Shown: positions 8,294-17,177, counted from the first letter of the stretch. The stretch: 64,000 nt of DNA from Alishewanella metallidurans (GCF_036983985.1 NZ_JALAHQ010000002.1:682001-746000); one strand, 5' to 3'. Numbers and translations are program-made. The notes: generated by a model from the letters alone, not told the origin.

Positions 8294-9619
8294 ATGAACC
8301 TGCTACAAAGGCTAATACAAGCAAATTATCAAACTTTAGCCATAAATGATGAACGTGATACCAGCTATGTACAGCTTATTGAGCAAGCATTGCAGCTAAG
8401 GCAGCTACACCCTTATTTACAGCAACAAACCGTTGCTTTGTCATATAGCAACCTAAATGACTTTAGTGTTGCGTTAATTGCTTTTGATGGCTGGTGCAAC
8501 GCACTGTACTTGCTACCTGAGCCAACCCTGCTATTACCAGAATCCACAATACATTGGCCTACTGATACTCCCGTTAGTGTTTCAAGCCTAAAACAGAATT
8601 ATGAAGATGACGCACAAACTCAGTGGTATTTAGCAACATCAGGCACAACCGGCACTCCCAAATGGATAAACCATAGTTTTAATAGCTTAAGTCGTGCAAT
8701 AAAAATATCAGCAACGACTAACTTACATTGGGCTCTATGCTATCAAGCCACACGTTTTGCTGGTTTGCAGGTATTACTGCAAAGTATAGTGTCGGGCGCT
8801 ATCGTTACTGACTGCAGCATCGGTGAGCCAGAGCAACGTATTGCTTTAATGCAAAAGCATGCTATTAATGCCATATCAGCAACGCCATCGTTATGGCGCC
8901 AATTACTGATGACCGGCCAATTAAATACATTATCATTACAGCAACTAACACTTGGTGGTGAAATAGCCGATCAAGTGCTGCTTGATACACTATCAGCTTT
9001 ATTTCCCAGCGCTAAACTACTGCATATCTATGCTTCTACTGAAGCTGGAGTTGGCTTCGCCGTTGCTGACAAACAAGCTGGTTTTCCCGTTAGTTGGTTA
9101 AGCGAAAAAACAAACGGTATAAGGTTTAAAATCGATGATAAGCAGCATCTTTGGTTAAAAACGCCCTGCTCATCAGATTTACACTTAGCGGCGTTACAAA
9201 ACGAACACGGTTTTATTGACACCACTGATCTGGTTAGCATAGCGCATGACAGAGTGTTTTTTTTAGGTCGAGCTAGCGGCGTCATTAATGTTGGTGGCAA
9301 TAAGGTGCACCCAGAGCAAGTGGAACAAGTACTATTACAACACCCCGCCGTACTGCAAACTAAAGTGTATGCTAAAGCCAGCAGTGTACTGGGCCAGCTG
9401 GTTGTAGCTGATATTGTTATCAATCATGTCAATAACCGCACCAGCACTAGCGCTGAGTATATTGCTAAAAATAACGCAGAAATAAAACGACAGTTACTGC
9501 AGCACTGTCAGCAGCAGTTGCTACGCTACCAAGTACCTACACGATTTAATTTTGTTAGCACGTTAACCACTAATGCTAGCGGCAAGCTAAACCGGCAAAC
9601 TCAAGAGAGAGAATCATAA
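8294..9619 (+). CDS. AMP-dependent acyl-ACP/CoA ligase
   Basis: ANL-superfamily adenylating enzyme, 441 residues, shorter than the usual 500-550. Core motifs are present: ATSGTTGTPK (phosphate loop, about residues 115-124), HIYASTEAG (adenine pocket), DTTDLV and FLGRASGVINVGGNKVHPEQVE (hinge), and the C-terminal catalytic lysine region TTNASGKLNR. It would activate a carboxylic acid as acyl-AMP and load the adjacent carrier protein. The acid is unknown. It overlaps the next gene by one base. Confidence 0.8.
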   Translation: MNLLQRLIQANYQTLAINDERDTSYVQLIEQALQLRQLHPYLQQQTVALSYSNLNDFSVALIAFDGWCNALYLLPEPTLLLPESTIHWPTDTPVSVSSLKQNYEDDAQTQWYLATSGTTGTPKWINHSFNSLSRAIKISATTNLHWALCYQATRFAGLQVLLQSIVSGAIVTDCSIGEPEQRIALMQKHAINAISATPSLWRQLLMTGQLNTLSLQQLTLGGEIADQVLLDTLSALFPSAKLLHIYASTEAGVGFAVADKQAGFPVSWLSEKTNGIRFKIDDKQHLWLKTPCSSDLHLAALQNEHGFIDTTDLVSIAHDRVFFLGRASGVINVGGNKVHPEQVEQVLLQHPAVLQTKVYAKASSVLGQLVVADIVINHVNNRTSTSAEYIAKNNAEIKRQLLQHCQQQLLRYQVPTRFNFVSTLTTNASGKLNRQTQERES

Positions 9620-10341
9620 TGAGTCAGTTAGTTATTGTTACCGGCGCTAGCCGAGGTTTAGGCTTAGCTATTTGCCAGCAGCTACTGCTAGCTAACTACA
9701 CAGTGTTAGCTCTAGCCAGAACGCTAAGCGATAAACTAATACAGCTACAACAGCACAATACCCAGCTGCATTTTATCGCGATAGATTTAAGCCTGCTTGA
9801 TAATATTCAAGCGTTATGTGCTGATATGGTTAAACAGTATGGCCGACCCTACGCACTTATTAACAATGCAGCAGTAGGCTATGATGGCGTACTAGCAACA
9901 ATGCACAACTCTGAAATAAGTAACTTACTTAATCTCAATATTCAAGCGCCTATCTTGCTAAGCAAATACTTACTTAGACCGATGTTACTTAATCAAACTG
10001 GCCGAATTATTAATATTTCATCCATCATTGCCCGCACTGGCTTTAATGGTTTAAGTGTTTATGCGGCCAGTAAAGCAGCTTTAGAAGGCTTTACTAAGTC
10101 ATTAGCCCGCGAAGTAGGCAAAGCCGGCATTACAGTAAATTGTGTTGCACCTGGTTATATGCAAACAGAAATGACTAATAGCTTGCAAGGCGACAAGTTA
10201 GAAAGCGTCAAGCGGCGCAGCCCACTGGGCCGTTTAGCTACGCCCGATGACGCAGCTAGCGCAGTGTTGTATCTATTAAGCGAGCAAGCCAACGCCATTA
10301 CCGGCACAACAATTACTGTTGATGCCGGCAGTACGGCATAA
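9619..10341 (+). CDS. SDR reductase, FabG-like
   Basis: Classical short-chain dehydrogenase, 240 residues. It has the cofactor loop GASRGLGLAI (residues 8-17), the NNAA motif, catalytic serine in NISSIIARTG and the YAASK catalytic pair, with a C-terminal ITGTTITVDAGSTA typical of the 3-oxoacyl-ACP reductase group. Next to an acyl carrier protein and ligase it may reduce a carrier-bound 3-oxoacyl group to a 3-hydroxyacyl group, for example 3-hydroxybutyryl. That substrate is a guess from context. Last gene of the operon starting at pseB. Confidence 0.8.
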   Translation: MSQLVIVTGASRGLGLAICQQLLLANYTVLALARTLSDKLIQLQQHNTQLHFIAIDLSLLDNIQALCADMVKQYGRPYALINNAAVGYDGVLATMHNSEISNLLNLNIQAPILLSKYLLRPMLLNQTGRIINISSIIARTGFNGLSVYAASKAALEGFTKSLAREVGKAGITVNCVAPGYMQTEMTNSLQGDKLESVKRRSPLGRLATPDDAASAVLYLLSEQANAITGTTITVDAGSTA

Positions 10342-10394
10342 TCTCTTACCATTGACATTAAGAATTACATTATGCGTTTAAATAATTAACGCAC

Positions 10395-10421
10395 TAAATA
10401 ATTCACCCGATAAGCCGATAA
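10395..10421 (+). promoter_or_regulatory. Perfect sigma-28 (FliA) promoter of the phosphonate operon
   Basis: TAAA (10395-10398), exactly 15 bases, then GCCGATAA (10414-10421): an exact match to the enterobacterial FliA consensus. Start would be near 10428, giving a leader of about 33 bases before the pepM ATG. The same element, less perfect, precedes each flagellin at 32-36 kb and flgM. It ties the phosphonate genes to late flagellar gene expression. Confidence 0.85.
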
Positions 10422-10460
10422 GTGTTTAGCGCACATCATTTAATTAAATTTGGAATAAGT

Positions 10461-11762
10461 ATGACTAAAACAGTTTATGTCGGTATGAGTGCAGATTTAG
10501 TTCACCCTGGCCATTTGAATATTCTGAAAAAAGCCGCGGAATTAGGTGACGTAGTGGTTGGCCTATTAACGGACCAAGCTATTGCTAGTTATAAAAGAGT
10601 ACCTTTTATGACCTTTGAGCAACGAAAAATCGTAGTAGAAAACATTAAAGGGGTGAGTAAAGTTATCCCACAAACCACCTTAGATTATGTGCCTAATTTA
10701 GAACTATTAAAGCCGGATTTTGTTGTTCATGGCGACGACTGGCAAGAAGGCGTGCAAGCGAAAACGAGGCAGCGGGTAATTGATGCCTTAGCACAATGGG
10801 GCGGTAAACTCGTTGAGGTGCCCTACACCCAAGGTATTTCCTCCACCCGTTTGCATGCAGCCATGAAAGAAATTGGTACTACGCCAGATGTCCGTTTGCG
10901 CTCATTACGTCGCATGTTAGCCGCGAAACCCTTACTGCGTTTTTTAGATATTCACAACGCATTGTCTGGTTTAATTATTGAAAACACTAAAGTAAATACA
11001 CCAAATGGCTTGCAAGAATTTGATGGTATGTGGGGCAGCAGCCTGACGGATTCAACCGGAAAAGGTAAGCCTGATATTGAAGCGGTAGATGTATCATCAC
11101 GCATGGTGACATTAAACGAAGTACTGGAAGTGACCACTAAACCCATTATTTATGATGGTGACACCGGCGGTAAAACCGAGCACTTTGTATTTACCGTAAA
11201 AACGCTAGAACGGCTTGGTGTGTCTGCGGTGATTATTGAAGATAAAACCGGCTTGAAGAAAAACTCATTATTTGGCACTGATGTTGAGCAAACTCAAGAT
11301 AGTATTGAAAACTTTAGCGCCAAAATTCGCGCAGGTAAAAATGCCCAAGCTACCCGTGATTTTATGATTATTGCTCGCATTGAAAGCCTAATTTTGGGTA
11401 AGGGTGTTGAGCATGCAATAGAAAGAGCTAAAGCTTTTCTTGATGCTGGTGCAGATGGCATTATGATCCACAGTAGAGACAAAACGCCCGATGAAGTTTT
11501 TGATTTCTGCAAAATATATAACCAGTTAGAAAATCGTAAAACTCTGGTAGCAGTACCATCTAGCTATAACAAAGTGACGGAAAAGGAGCTGATGGCTCAT
11601 GGTGTTAATGTAGTAATTTACGCAAATCAATTATTGCGCAGTGCCTATCCCGCCATGGTTAAAACCGCACAATCTATTCTGACGTATAGCCGTTCAGCAG
11701 AAGCCGATGCCGACATGATGCCTATTAAGCAAATTCTTGAGTTAATCCCGGGAGGAAAGTAA
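10461..11762 (+). CDS. pepM: Cytidylyltransferase-PEP mutase fusion (PepM)
   Basis: Two-domain enzyme, 433 residues. Residues about 1-130 are a HIGH-superfamily nucleotidyltransferase like TagD/glycerol-3-phosphate cytidylyltransferase, with HPGH at 15-18 and SSTRLHAAMKE at its end. Residues about 155-430 are phosphoenolpyruvate mutase with the diagnostic EDKxxxxxNS loop (EDKTGLKKNS, 260-269) and YDGDTGG (231-237). The mutase makes the C-P bond (PEP to phosphonopyruvate); the fused domain probably activates the downstream phosphonate as its CMP ester. The ATG at 10461 follows GGAATAAG; an earlier in-frame ATG at 10422 would begin at the sigma-28 element and is rejected. ppd begins at the next base. 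Confidence 0.92.
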   Translation: MTKTVYVGMSADLVHPGHLNILKKAAELGDVVVGLLTDQAIASYKRVPFMTFEQRKIVVENIKGVSKVIPQTTLDYVPNLELLKPDFVVHGDDWQEGVQAKTRQRVIDALAQWGGKLVEVPYTQGISSTRLHAAMKEIGTTPDVRLRSLRRMLAAKPLLRFLDIHNALSGLIIENTKVNTPNGLQEFDGMWGSSLTDSTGKGKPDIEAVDVSSRMVTLNEVLEVTTKPIIYDGDTGGKTEHFVFTVKTLERLGVSAVIIEDKTGLKKNSLFGTDVEQTQDSIENFSAKIRAGKNAQATRDFMIIARIESLILGKGVEHAIERAKAFLDAGADGIMIHSRDKTPDEVFDFCKIYNQLENRKTLVAVPSSYNKVTEKELMAHGVNVVIYANQLLRSAYPAMVKTAQSILTYSRSAEADADMMPIKQILELIPGGK

Positions 11763-12893
11763 ATGATAAGCCCAGCAGTTTTTTTTACCGAGCTGGATAA
11801 GCTTAGCATTAGCTTTTTTACCGGAGTGCCTGACTCTTTATTACAAAGTTTCTGTGCGTATATAGAAGATAATTTGCCCAAAAGCCAACACACCATCACA
11901 GCAAACGAAGGTAATGCTTTAGCTATGGCGGCAGGTTATTACCTTGGTACCGGTAAGCCTGCTTGTGTGTATATGCAAAATTCTGGATTAGGTAATGTGG
12001 TGAATCCTCTGACCTCACTGACAGATGCAGAGGTTTACCGCATTCCTGCCCTGCTTGTTATCGGCTGGCGTGGCGAACCCGGAGTGAAAGATGAGCCGCA
12101 GCACATAAAACAAGGCAGGATCACACCACAAATGCTGGAACTATTAGGGGTTCCGTATTTTAGTCTGAATGCACAAAGTGATGTTCAGGACTTGCTTTTA
12201 CAAGCAACAACAATAATGCAGCAGACTCAGAGTCCAGTCGCATTATTGGTTCATAAAGACACCTTCGTAAGTTATAAATCGGCTCAGGATACAACACCCG
12301 TCAGCACGTTTAGCAGAGAAGCTGCTCTTAAAACGCTATTGGATTTATCTGACGCTGACACAGCTATGATAGCGACAACAGGAAAGACCTCACGCGAACT
12401 CTATGAATTAAGAGAACAAGCTGGCCAAGCTCAGCGAGATTTTTTAACGGTAGGTTCTATGGGTCATGCCAGCTCAATAGCTCTGGGACTTGCGCTATCA
12501 CGACCTGATAAAAAGGTCACTTGCCTTGACGGTGATGGTGCCCTGCTGATGCATCTTGGTGCCGCAGCTATAATAGGGCAAAGTAAAGCTAGCAACTTGC
12601 TGCATGTAGTATTGAATAATTGTGCTCATGAGTCTGTTGGTGGTCAGCGGACGGTTGCTGGCAATATCGATCTGCAATCGATGGCACTAGCTCTTGGCTA
12701 TCGTCACTATTTTAGGGCATCATCAGCCGAAGAATTAAACGGGCTATGGCCAGAGTGTGCGGCTGCAGCTGGCCCCAATCTGTTAGAAATAAGCATTGCT
12801 TGTGGTTCTAGAACAAACCTAGCTAGACCTCACAATACCCCTGAACAAAATAAGCAGGCTTTTATGGAACACCTTGATCATGTCAACCACTGA
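11763..12893 (+). CDS. ppd: Phosphonopyruvate decarboxylase
   Basis: Thiamine-diphosphate enzyme, 376 residues, that decarboxylates phosphonopyruvate to phosphonoacetaldehyde and pulls the unfavourable mutase reaction forward. The cofactor motif is GDG (257-259) to NN (285-286), and the family glutamate lies in TANEGNALAMAAGYY (E49). GSMGHASSIALGLAL and the cysteine-rich NNCAHESVGGQ are typical of Ppd. It starts immediately after the pepM stop, with GGAGGA inside the end of pepM as ribosome site, and overlaps the next gene by 20 bases. Confidence 0.92.
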   Translation: MISPAVFFTELDKLSISFFTGVPDSLLQSFCAYIEDNLPKSQHTITANEGNALAMAAGYYLGTGKPACVYMQNSGLGNVVNPLTSLTDAEVYRIPALLVIGWRGEPGVKDEPQHIKQGRITPQMLELLGVPYFSLNAQSDVQDLLLQATTIMQQTQSPVALLVHKDTFVSYKSAQDTTPVSTFSREAALKTLLDLSDADTAMIATTGKTSRELYELREQAGQAQRDFLTVGSMGHASSIALGLALSRPDKKVTCLDGDGALLMHLGAAAIIGQSKASNLLHVVLNNCAHESVGGQRTVAGNIDLQSMALALGYRHYFRASSAEELNGLWPECAAAAGPNLLEISIACGSRTNLARPHNTPEQNKQAFMEHLDHVNH

Positions 12894-14064
12894 TATTTGG
12901 ACTCACCACCAACCCATTCGTATAAGTAATGGGCCTTTGCAGGAAACTTTGCTAGCTTCTTTAAAGCTAATTCTGCCTACCGAGCAGATTAAACCCCAAG
13001 ACTCTATCGTACTGATAACCACGGCAGGCTTTACCAAACGCGGAATAACAGCACAATTGGCTGAATGGCTTTCTCCACTGAAGCTACTAGTTATAGATGA
13101 AGTCACAGCTAATCCAGACATTGACACTATAGATAGCTGGATAAACCACTATTCAAAGCAACCCATTGCGGCTGTGATAGGCCTTGGAGGAGGTAGTGCC
13201 ATGGACGCAGCAAAAGCCATGGCAGTAATGCAGTCGTTGGCTAAAACCGAACGTTCACCTCTAAATAAATTATTTCGAGAAAAAAGCATTAAACAACCGA
13301 ATTCCAGGCTACCACTGTTGTTAATTCCAACTACTGCAGGTACTGGCTCTGAAGTAACGCCTTTCGCTACTATTTGGGATAACAGACACAAACAAAAACA
13401 CTCGTTAACCAGCGACAGTGTTTATCCGGATATCGCATTACTGGATGCAAGCCTAACCTTGAGCCTGCCAATCGATGAAACGTTGTATTCAGGTTTAGAT
13501 GCTTTATCGCATAGCCTTGAATCGTTATGGAACAAACACAGTACGCCCATTAGTGAAGCCTATGCCAAACAAGCTATTGCCCTGTTGGCGACTCATTTCA
13601 CAACAGTATTAATCACCCCATCCAATTTTGCGGCTCGTCAGGGAATGCAAATGGCCAGTTTATTAGCTGGTTTGGCAATTAGCACAACAAAGACAGCTAT
13701 CGCCCACGCGATTAGTTACCCTCTCACTAGCCACTATGCCCTGCCCCATGGGCTTGCATGTAGTTTTACCTTGCCCGCATTACTGGAAATGGTGCAATCC
13801 TCAACAGAGCTTTCTCATTTGAGTTCTACCCTGCGACAAGCGCAAAGCTTATTGCAACAACTACCTCTGAACGAGGCTCTGCAAGCTAAAATCAATTTCT
13901 CACAAATTTATAGCCATACAAATGAAATGTTTCATCCTGACAGAGCGGGTAATTTTATCATGCCATTTGCGACTTCAGATCTGTTAAAACTATTGCAGCA
14001 CAGTGAAGTACTCCTTAAAACGGCACTAGTATCAGCAGAGCTATCAGCGCTATTGCCACAATGA
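12874..14064 (+). CDS. Iron-containing alcohol dehydrogenase, probable phosphonoacetaldehyde reductase
   Basis: Group III metal-dependent alcohol dehydrogenase, 396 residues. It shows GGGSAMDAAKAMA and PTTAGTGSEVTPFAT (nucleotide binding) and the iron ligands in GLDALSHSLES and AIAHAISYPL...PHGLACS. In phosphonate clusters this family (PhpC type) reduces phosphonoacetaldehyde to 2-hydroxyethylphosphonate; no 2-aminoethylphosphonate transaminase is next to it, so the hydroxy product is favoured. The start may be ATG 12874 or ATG 12880, as neither has a strong ribosome site. Its 3' end overlaps the convergent glycosyltransferase gene by 50 bases. Confidence 0.85.
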   Translation: MIMSTTDIWTHHQPIRISNGPLQETLLASLKLILPTEQIKPQDSIVLITTAGFTKRGITAQLAEWLSPLKLLVIDEVTANPDIDTIDSWINHYSKQPIAAVIGLGGGSAMDAAKAMAVMQSLAKTERSPLNKLFREKSIKQPNSRLPLLLIPTTAGTGSEVTPFATIWDNRHKQKHSLTSDSVYPDIALLDASLTLSLPIDETLYSGLDALSHSLESLWNKHSTPISEAYAKQAIALLATHFTTVLITPSNFAARQGMQMASLLAGLAISTTKTAIAHAISYPLTSHYALPHGLACSFTLPALLEMVQSSTELSHLSSTLRQAQSLLQQLPLNEALQAKINFSQIYSHTNEMFHPDRAGNFIMPFATSDLLKLLQHSEVLLKTALVSAELSALLPQ

Positions 14065-15475
14065 ATGCTATAGGTATAACTAAGGCAGTAGTGAGTGCAG
14101 CGGTGACTCCCGACGGGTAAGGTTGAGTAATACAAGCATAAGACGCCCGGCTGATTTTTGTCGCAGGTATTCCTAGATCTTCCGTCAGCTTAGCTTTAAT
14201 CTCATGAAAGAATGTGCTGGCAACAATAATACAATCAATAGTGTCGATGTCCTGCTTTAATTGAACAGGGCTGATGACGGGCAGACCACAGAATTGACCA
14301 CCGTGCAGCTTGGTATTATTGTCGCACACAGCGACAGCATGAAACCCTCCGCTCAGATTGGCCAACGCGCGCTCGCCACCAGTACCTGCACCAAATACAA
14401 TAGTGCGCAGAGCCGGCGCGTAATCAGCGCCTAGCAAATCACCATGATACAAGTAGTGCATATTGCCGAACCTGTACCGCAGAGCCCATAACACTTGAAG
14501 TGCGTCGCAACGAAAAACCCGTACTTTCTCACCAATACCTCCCTTCAAAAGCAATAAGCGACGATGACGCCAGATTAATATCTGCCATAGCGTAGCAACC
14601 ACTGCCTCGTCAGCGCTTGCTTGTCCCGACTGCACAGCGCTTCGGTAATCAAGCCATTGCTGGGTTGTCAGTTGATGCAGCCTAAATACACCGACGTTAC
14701 CAGCTGCAAACGTCATCGTTTCCGACAGCAGGTTCTGGTACAACAAAGGTATATTTAACACTCTGGGCTTAGGTTTCATTGGTTTTGCGGTAAAATTATT
14801 CGCATGCCGGCGATACTTCACCAACACCTGCGGGAAATAATGCACGCCGTTACTGAGTAAGGCTCGGAAATACATCAAGTGATCTTCGTAGCAAGGCTTG
14901 GCGGTCGGAGTACCAAACTGCATGTATACATCTCGTCTGTAAGCCAAAGCTGCGCCAATATAAGGTAATGGAAACGGATTTCTTAGATAGTCATGCAATG
15001 CCATACTCTGTGGCCATTGATAAGGTTGCTTTTGGATCCGGTATTGCACTGTGCGGCTGCCTGAAAATAAATGCCCGACCTCATTAATTTCTTCAAGCGC
15101 ATGAGCAACGAGCGCAGGCTTACCATGAGCAAGCCATTCTTCAACAATTCGGCTAACCCGGTTTGGTGTGGAAATATCATCACCAGCGGATGCAACAACT
15201 AGCTCACCATCCACTAGATTATCCATAATATGGATAAAGTGCCGACCTATACCCAGATTCTTATCGTTTCTATTTAGCGTTAACTGATGCGGACCAGAAT
15301 ATTGAGCTGTAATGGATTCAATAATACGGTAAGTATCATCAGATGAAGCATCATCTGAAATAATGATCTGCAGGTTGCTATAATCTTGAGCTAATGCAGC
15401 AGTTACAGCCTGCTCGATAAAGTCAGCTTGCTGATAACAAAAGACAAACAACGACACCCGCGGCAATGAAACCAT
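14015..15475 (-). CDS. GT2 glycosyltransferase with C-terminal Rossmann module and tail anchor
   Basis: A 486-residue protein. Residues 1-250 are a GT-A family 2 glycosyltransferase (FVFCYQQADFIEQAV, ISDDASSDDTY, ASAGDDIS). A helical linker follows, then at about 365-450 a small Rossmann domain (IVFGAGTGGERAL, VCDNNTKLHGG, LPVISPVQL, IIVASTF) resembling the N domain of PglD-type sugar acetyltransferases. The last 25 residues are strongly hydrophobic and would form a C-terminal membrane anchor. The same Rossmann module recurs in three nearby proteins. The gene converges on the alcohol dehydrogenase and shares 50 bases with it; the shared part encodes the anchor. Donor and acceptor are unknown. 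Confidence 0.8.
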   Translation of the reverse strand: MVSLPRVSLFVFCYQQADFIEQAVTAALAQDYSNLQIIISDDASSDDTYRIIESITAQYSGPHQLTLNRNDKNLGIGRHFIHIMDNLVDGELVVASAGDDISTPNRVSRIVEEWLAHGKPALVAHALEEINEVGHLFSGSRTVQYRIQKQPYQWPQSMALHDYLRNPFPLPYIGAALAYRRDVYMQFGTPTAKPCYEDHLMYFRALLSNGVHYFPQVLVKYRRHANNFTAKPMKPKPRVLNIPLLYQNLLSETMTFAAGNVGVFRLHQLTTQQWLDYRSAVQSGQASADEAVVATLWQILIWRHRRLLLLKGGIGEKVRVFRCDALQVLWALRYRFGNMHYLYHGDLLGADYAPALRTIVFGAGTGGERALANLSGGFHAVAVCDNNTKLHGGQFCGLPVISPVQLKQDIDTIDCIIVASTFFHEIKAKLTEDLGIPATKISRASYACITQPYPSGVTAALTTALVIPIAFIVAIALIALLILVPF

Positions 15476-15557
15476 GATAACCCCAAAATTTTTATTTATT
15501 TTATACAGTTATCACTTTACTATGCCACTGACAATAATCAACTTTTCAGAGTTTATT

Positions 15558-16805
15558 ATGAGCTGGAAGACGTTTTTAACATTTCTTGGTTACCATTGGC
15601 GCTATCATGCTGCACTTATTGCTTCTTGGCTTATTCCGCGCAGTAAAAAAATCTGGGTTGTCGGCGGTTCAAAAGGTCTTCGCTTTGCCGACAATGCTCG
15701 GCATTTTGCTCTCCAAGCTAAACGTCAGTGGCCAAAACAAACTATTATCTGGATATCTCCCTCTGCCGAAATTCGCGCAGAAGCCATTCGCGCAGGCATC
15801 AACAGTTATCATCCCACCAGCTTGTTAGGTATTTGGTACAGCCTGCGAGCTAGTTGGCATATATTTGACACCAGTTTCAAAGACATTAATGAATTTACCG
15901 GCATAGGCGCTAAGTGGTTGAACTTGTGGCATGGAGTGCCGTTAAAAAGTCTTGATAACATTAAACCTTGGCCAAGCACTGATACGTTAAGCCGCCTGCA
16001 TGACTGGTGGTATCGCAAGAACAGCCAATACCATAAAAAGTATCTCGCCTACCCGACATTAGCCCATTTTGATTACATGAGTCAGATACTTGATCTACCA
16101 TTGGCGAATATTATTGCAGCAAACCTGCCTCGCAATCAGCAATTACTCACTGCTCCAAGCCCTGATTTGTCATCTGAAGAGCTTCAACTACGGCAGCAGT
16201 TAAAACAAACTGGAAAAACCTTGATTGGTTACTTTCCGACCTGGCGTGATACAGGTATGGATAAATTTATGGGCGCGTTGAATACTGAAGATATTAGTGC
16301 GCTTAATGCATTGCTGGAAAAACACAACACTTTATTGATCACGAAATGGCATAGTTGCTCCTATGTTGAGTATCAACACAGAGGAGTCAGTCAAACTGCA
16401 GCCGAGATTGACCAGAATCTTGCTCAATCATCACATATTATGGCGTTGCCTTTTCAGTGCGATTTAAACACCGTGCTCGATTGTTGTAGCATGCTTATAA
16501 GTGACTACTCGGGTGTATTGATCGATTACTTGTTGCTACAACGCCCGATAATCCAGATCCCGTATGATCAAGAAGAATATAAGATGTTTACCGGAGTTAT
16601 GCCGGATTATGAGCAATTCGCAGCCGAAGCTGGCCCACTAGCTGAGAATTTCACCCAGTTATTAAATCAATTAGAACGTTACCTAAACCACAGCGATGAT
16701 TGGCAAAAAGAGTATAAACTTAGTCAGGAAAAGCTAAAACACTACTATTTTGCAACGACTGACAGTATTACAGCGTTAGAATCAGTGCTACAACCAATGC
16801 AGTAA
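15558..16805 (+). CDS. CDP-glycerol glycerophosphotransferase family protein
   Basis: A member of the TagB/TagF family (Glyphos_transf), about 415 residues. Motifs are LWHGVPLKSLDN, IGYFPTWRDTG, and SDYSGVLIDYLLLQRPIIQIPYD, which bears the active-site region. Known members move a phospho-alditol from a CDP-linked donor to a glycan at the inner membrane face. Beside an operon expected to make a CMP-linked phosphonate, it is a candidate phosphonate transferase (inference). I start it at ATG 15558 (MSWKTF), because the earlier ATG at 15474 overlaps the divergent glycosyltransferase start. It is the only plus-strand gene within a long minus-strand run. Confidence 0.82.
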   Translation: MSWKTFLTFLGYHWRYHAALIASWLIPRSKKIWVVGGSKGLRFADNARHFALQAKRQWPKQTIIWISPSAEIRAEAIRAGINSYHPTSLLGIWYSLRASWHIFDTSFKDINEFTGIGAKWLNLWHGVPLKSLDNIKPWPSTDTLSRLHDWWYRKNSQYHKKYLAYPTLAHFDYMSQILDLPLANIIAANLPRNQQLLTAPSPDLSSEELQLRQQLKQTGKTLIGYFPTWRDTGMDKFMGALNTEDISALNALLEKHNTLLITKWHSCSYVEYQHRGVSQTAAEIDQNLAQSSHIMALPFQCDLNTVLDCCSMLISDYSGVLIDYLLLQRPIIQIPYDQEEYKMFTGVMPDYEQFAAEAGPLAENFTQLLNQLERYLNHSDDWQKEYKLSQEKLKHYYFATTDSITALESVLQPMQ

Positions 16806-17177
16806 CCCTGCAGCCAATAAAAAAGTCGATAACAGCCAGAACGCGGCAACAGTAAAAGCCGCAACGTAATAAAGAGGATTGGCTTTTTTCAGCAAGGATA
16901 CAGATAAACGTATAATTTTTTCAGGAGCAATATTCTCTTCGAATACTAACTGACGGTGGATCTGTAAGCCGTATGTGCTGGCAACAATAATCTTATCTAC
17001 AGGGAAGTCACGGAGCTCTTGTGCAGAAATGATCGGAAAACCATTTAACATTTGGCCATGTTTGCGTTTGTCATTATCTGCGAAAACAACAAGTTCATAA
17101 TCACATTTAAGATACTCATACGCATTCAGCCCGCCGCTGCCGGCACCGAATAAAGCAATACGTGGTTTTGTAGCCAT
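16788..17177 (-). CDS. Stand-alone Rossmann module with C-terminal membrane anchor
   Basis: A 129-residue protein. Residues 6-85 are the same Rossmann module as in its neighbours (ALFGAGSGGLNAYEYL, FADNDKRKHG, FPIISAQEL, IIVASTY). Residues about 103-129 are one hydrophobic C-terminal segment. It has no catalytic domain, so it could be a membrane-bound nucleotide or nucleotide-sugar binding partner of the LicD or glycosyltransferase proteins; this is speculative. Its last codons overlap the end of the convergent glycerophosphotransferase gene by 18 bases. Confidence 0.7.
   Translation of the reverse strand: MATKPRIALFGAGSGGLNAYEYLKCDYELVVFADNDKRKHGQMLNGFPIISAQELRDFPVDKIIVASTYGLQIHRQLVFEENIAPEKIIRLSVSLLKKANPLYYVAAFTVAAFWLLSTFLLAAGLLHWL

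Noticed and set aside
10422..10460. Upstream ATG as start of pepM
   Set aside because: It begins at the last base pairs of the sigma-28 promoter, so the transcript could not contain a ribosome site for it.
14015..16805. Possible mobile element because of the strand switch
   Set aside because: No transposase, terminal repeats or target-site duplication are visible around the reversed gene.
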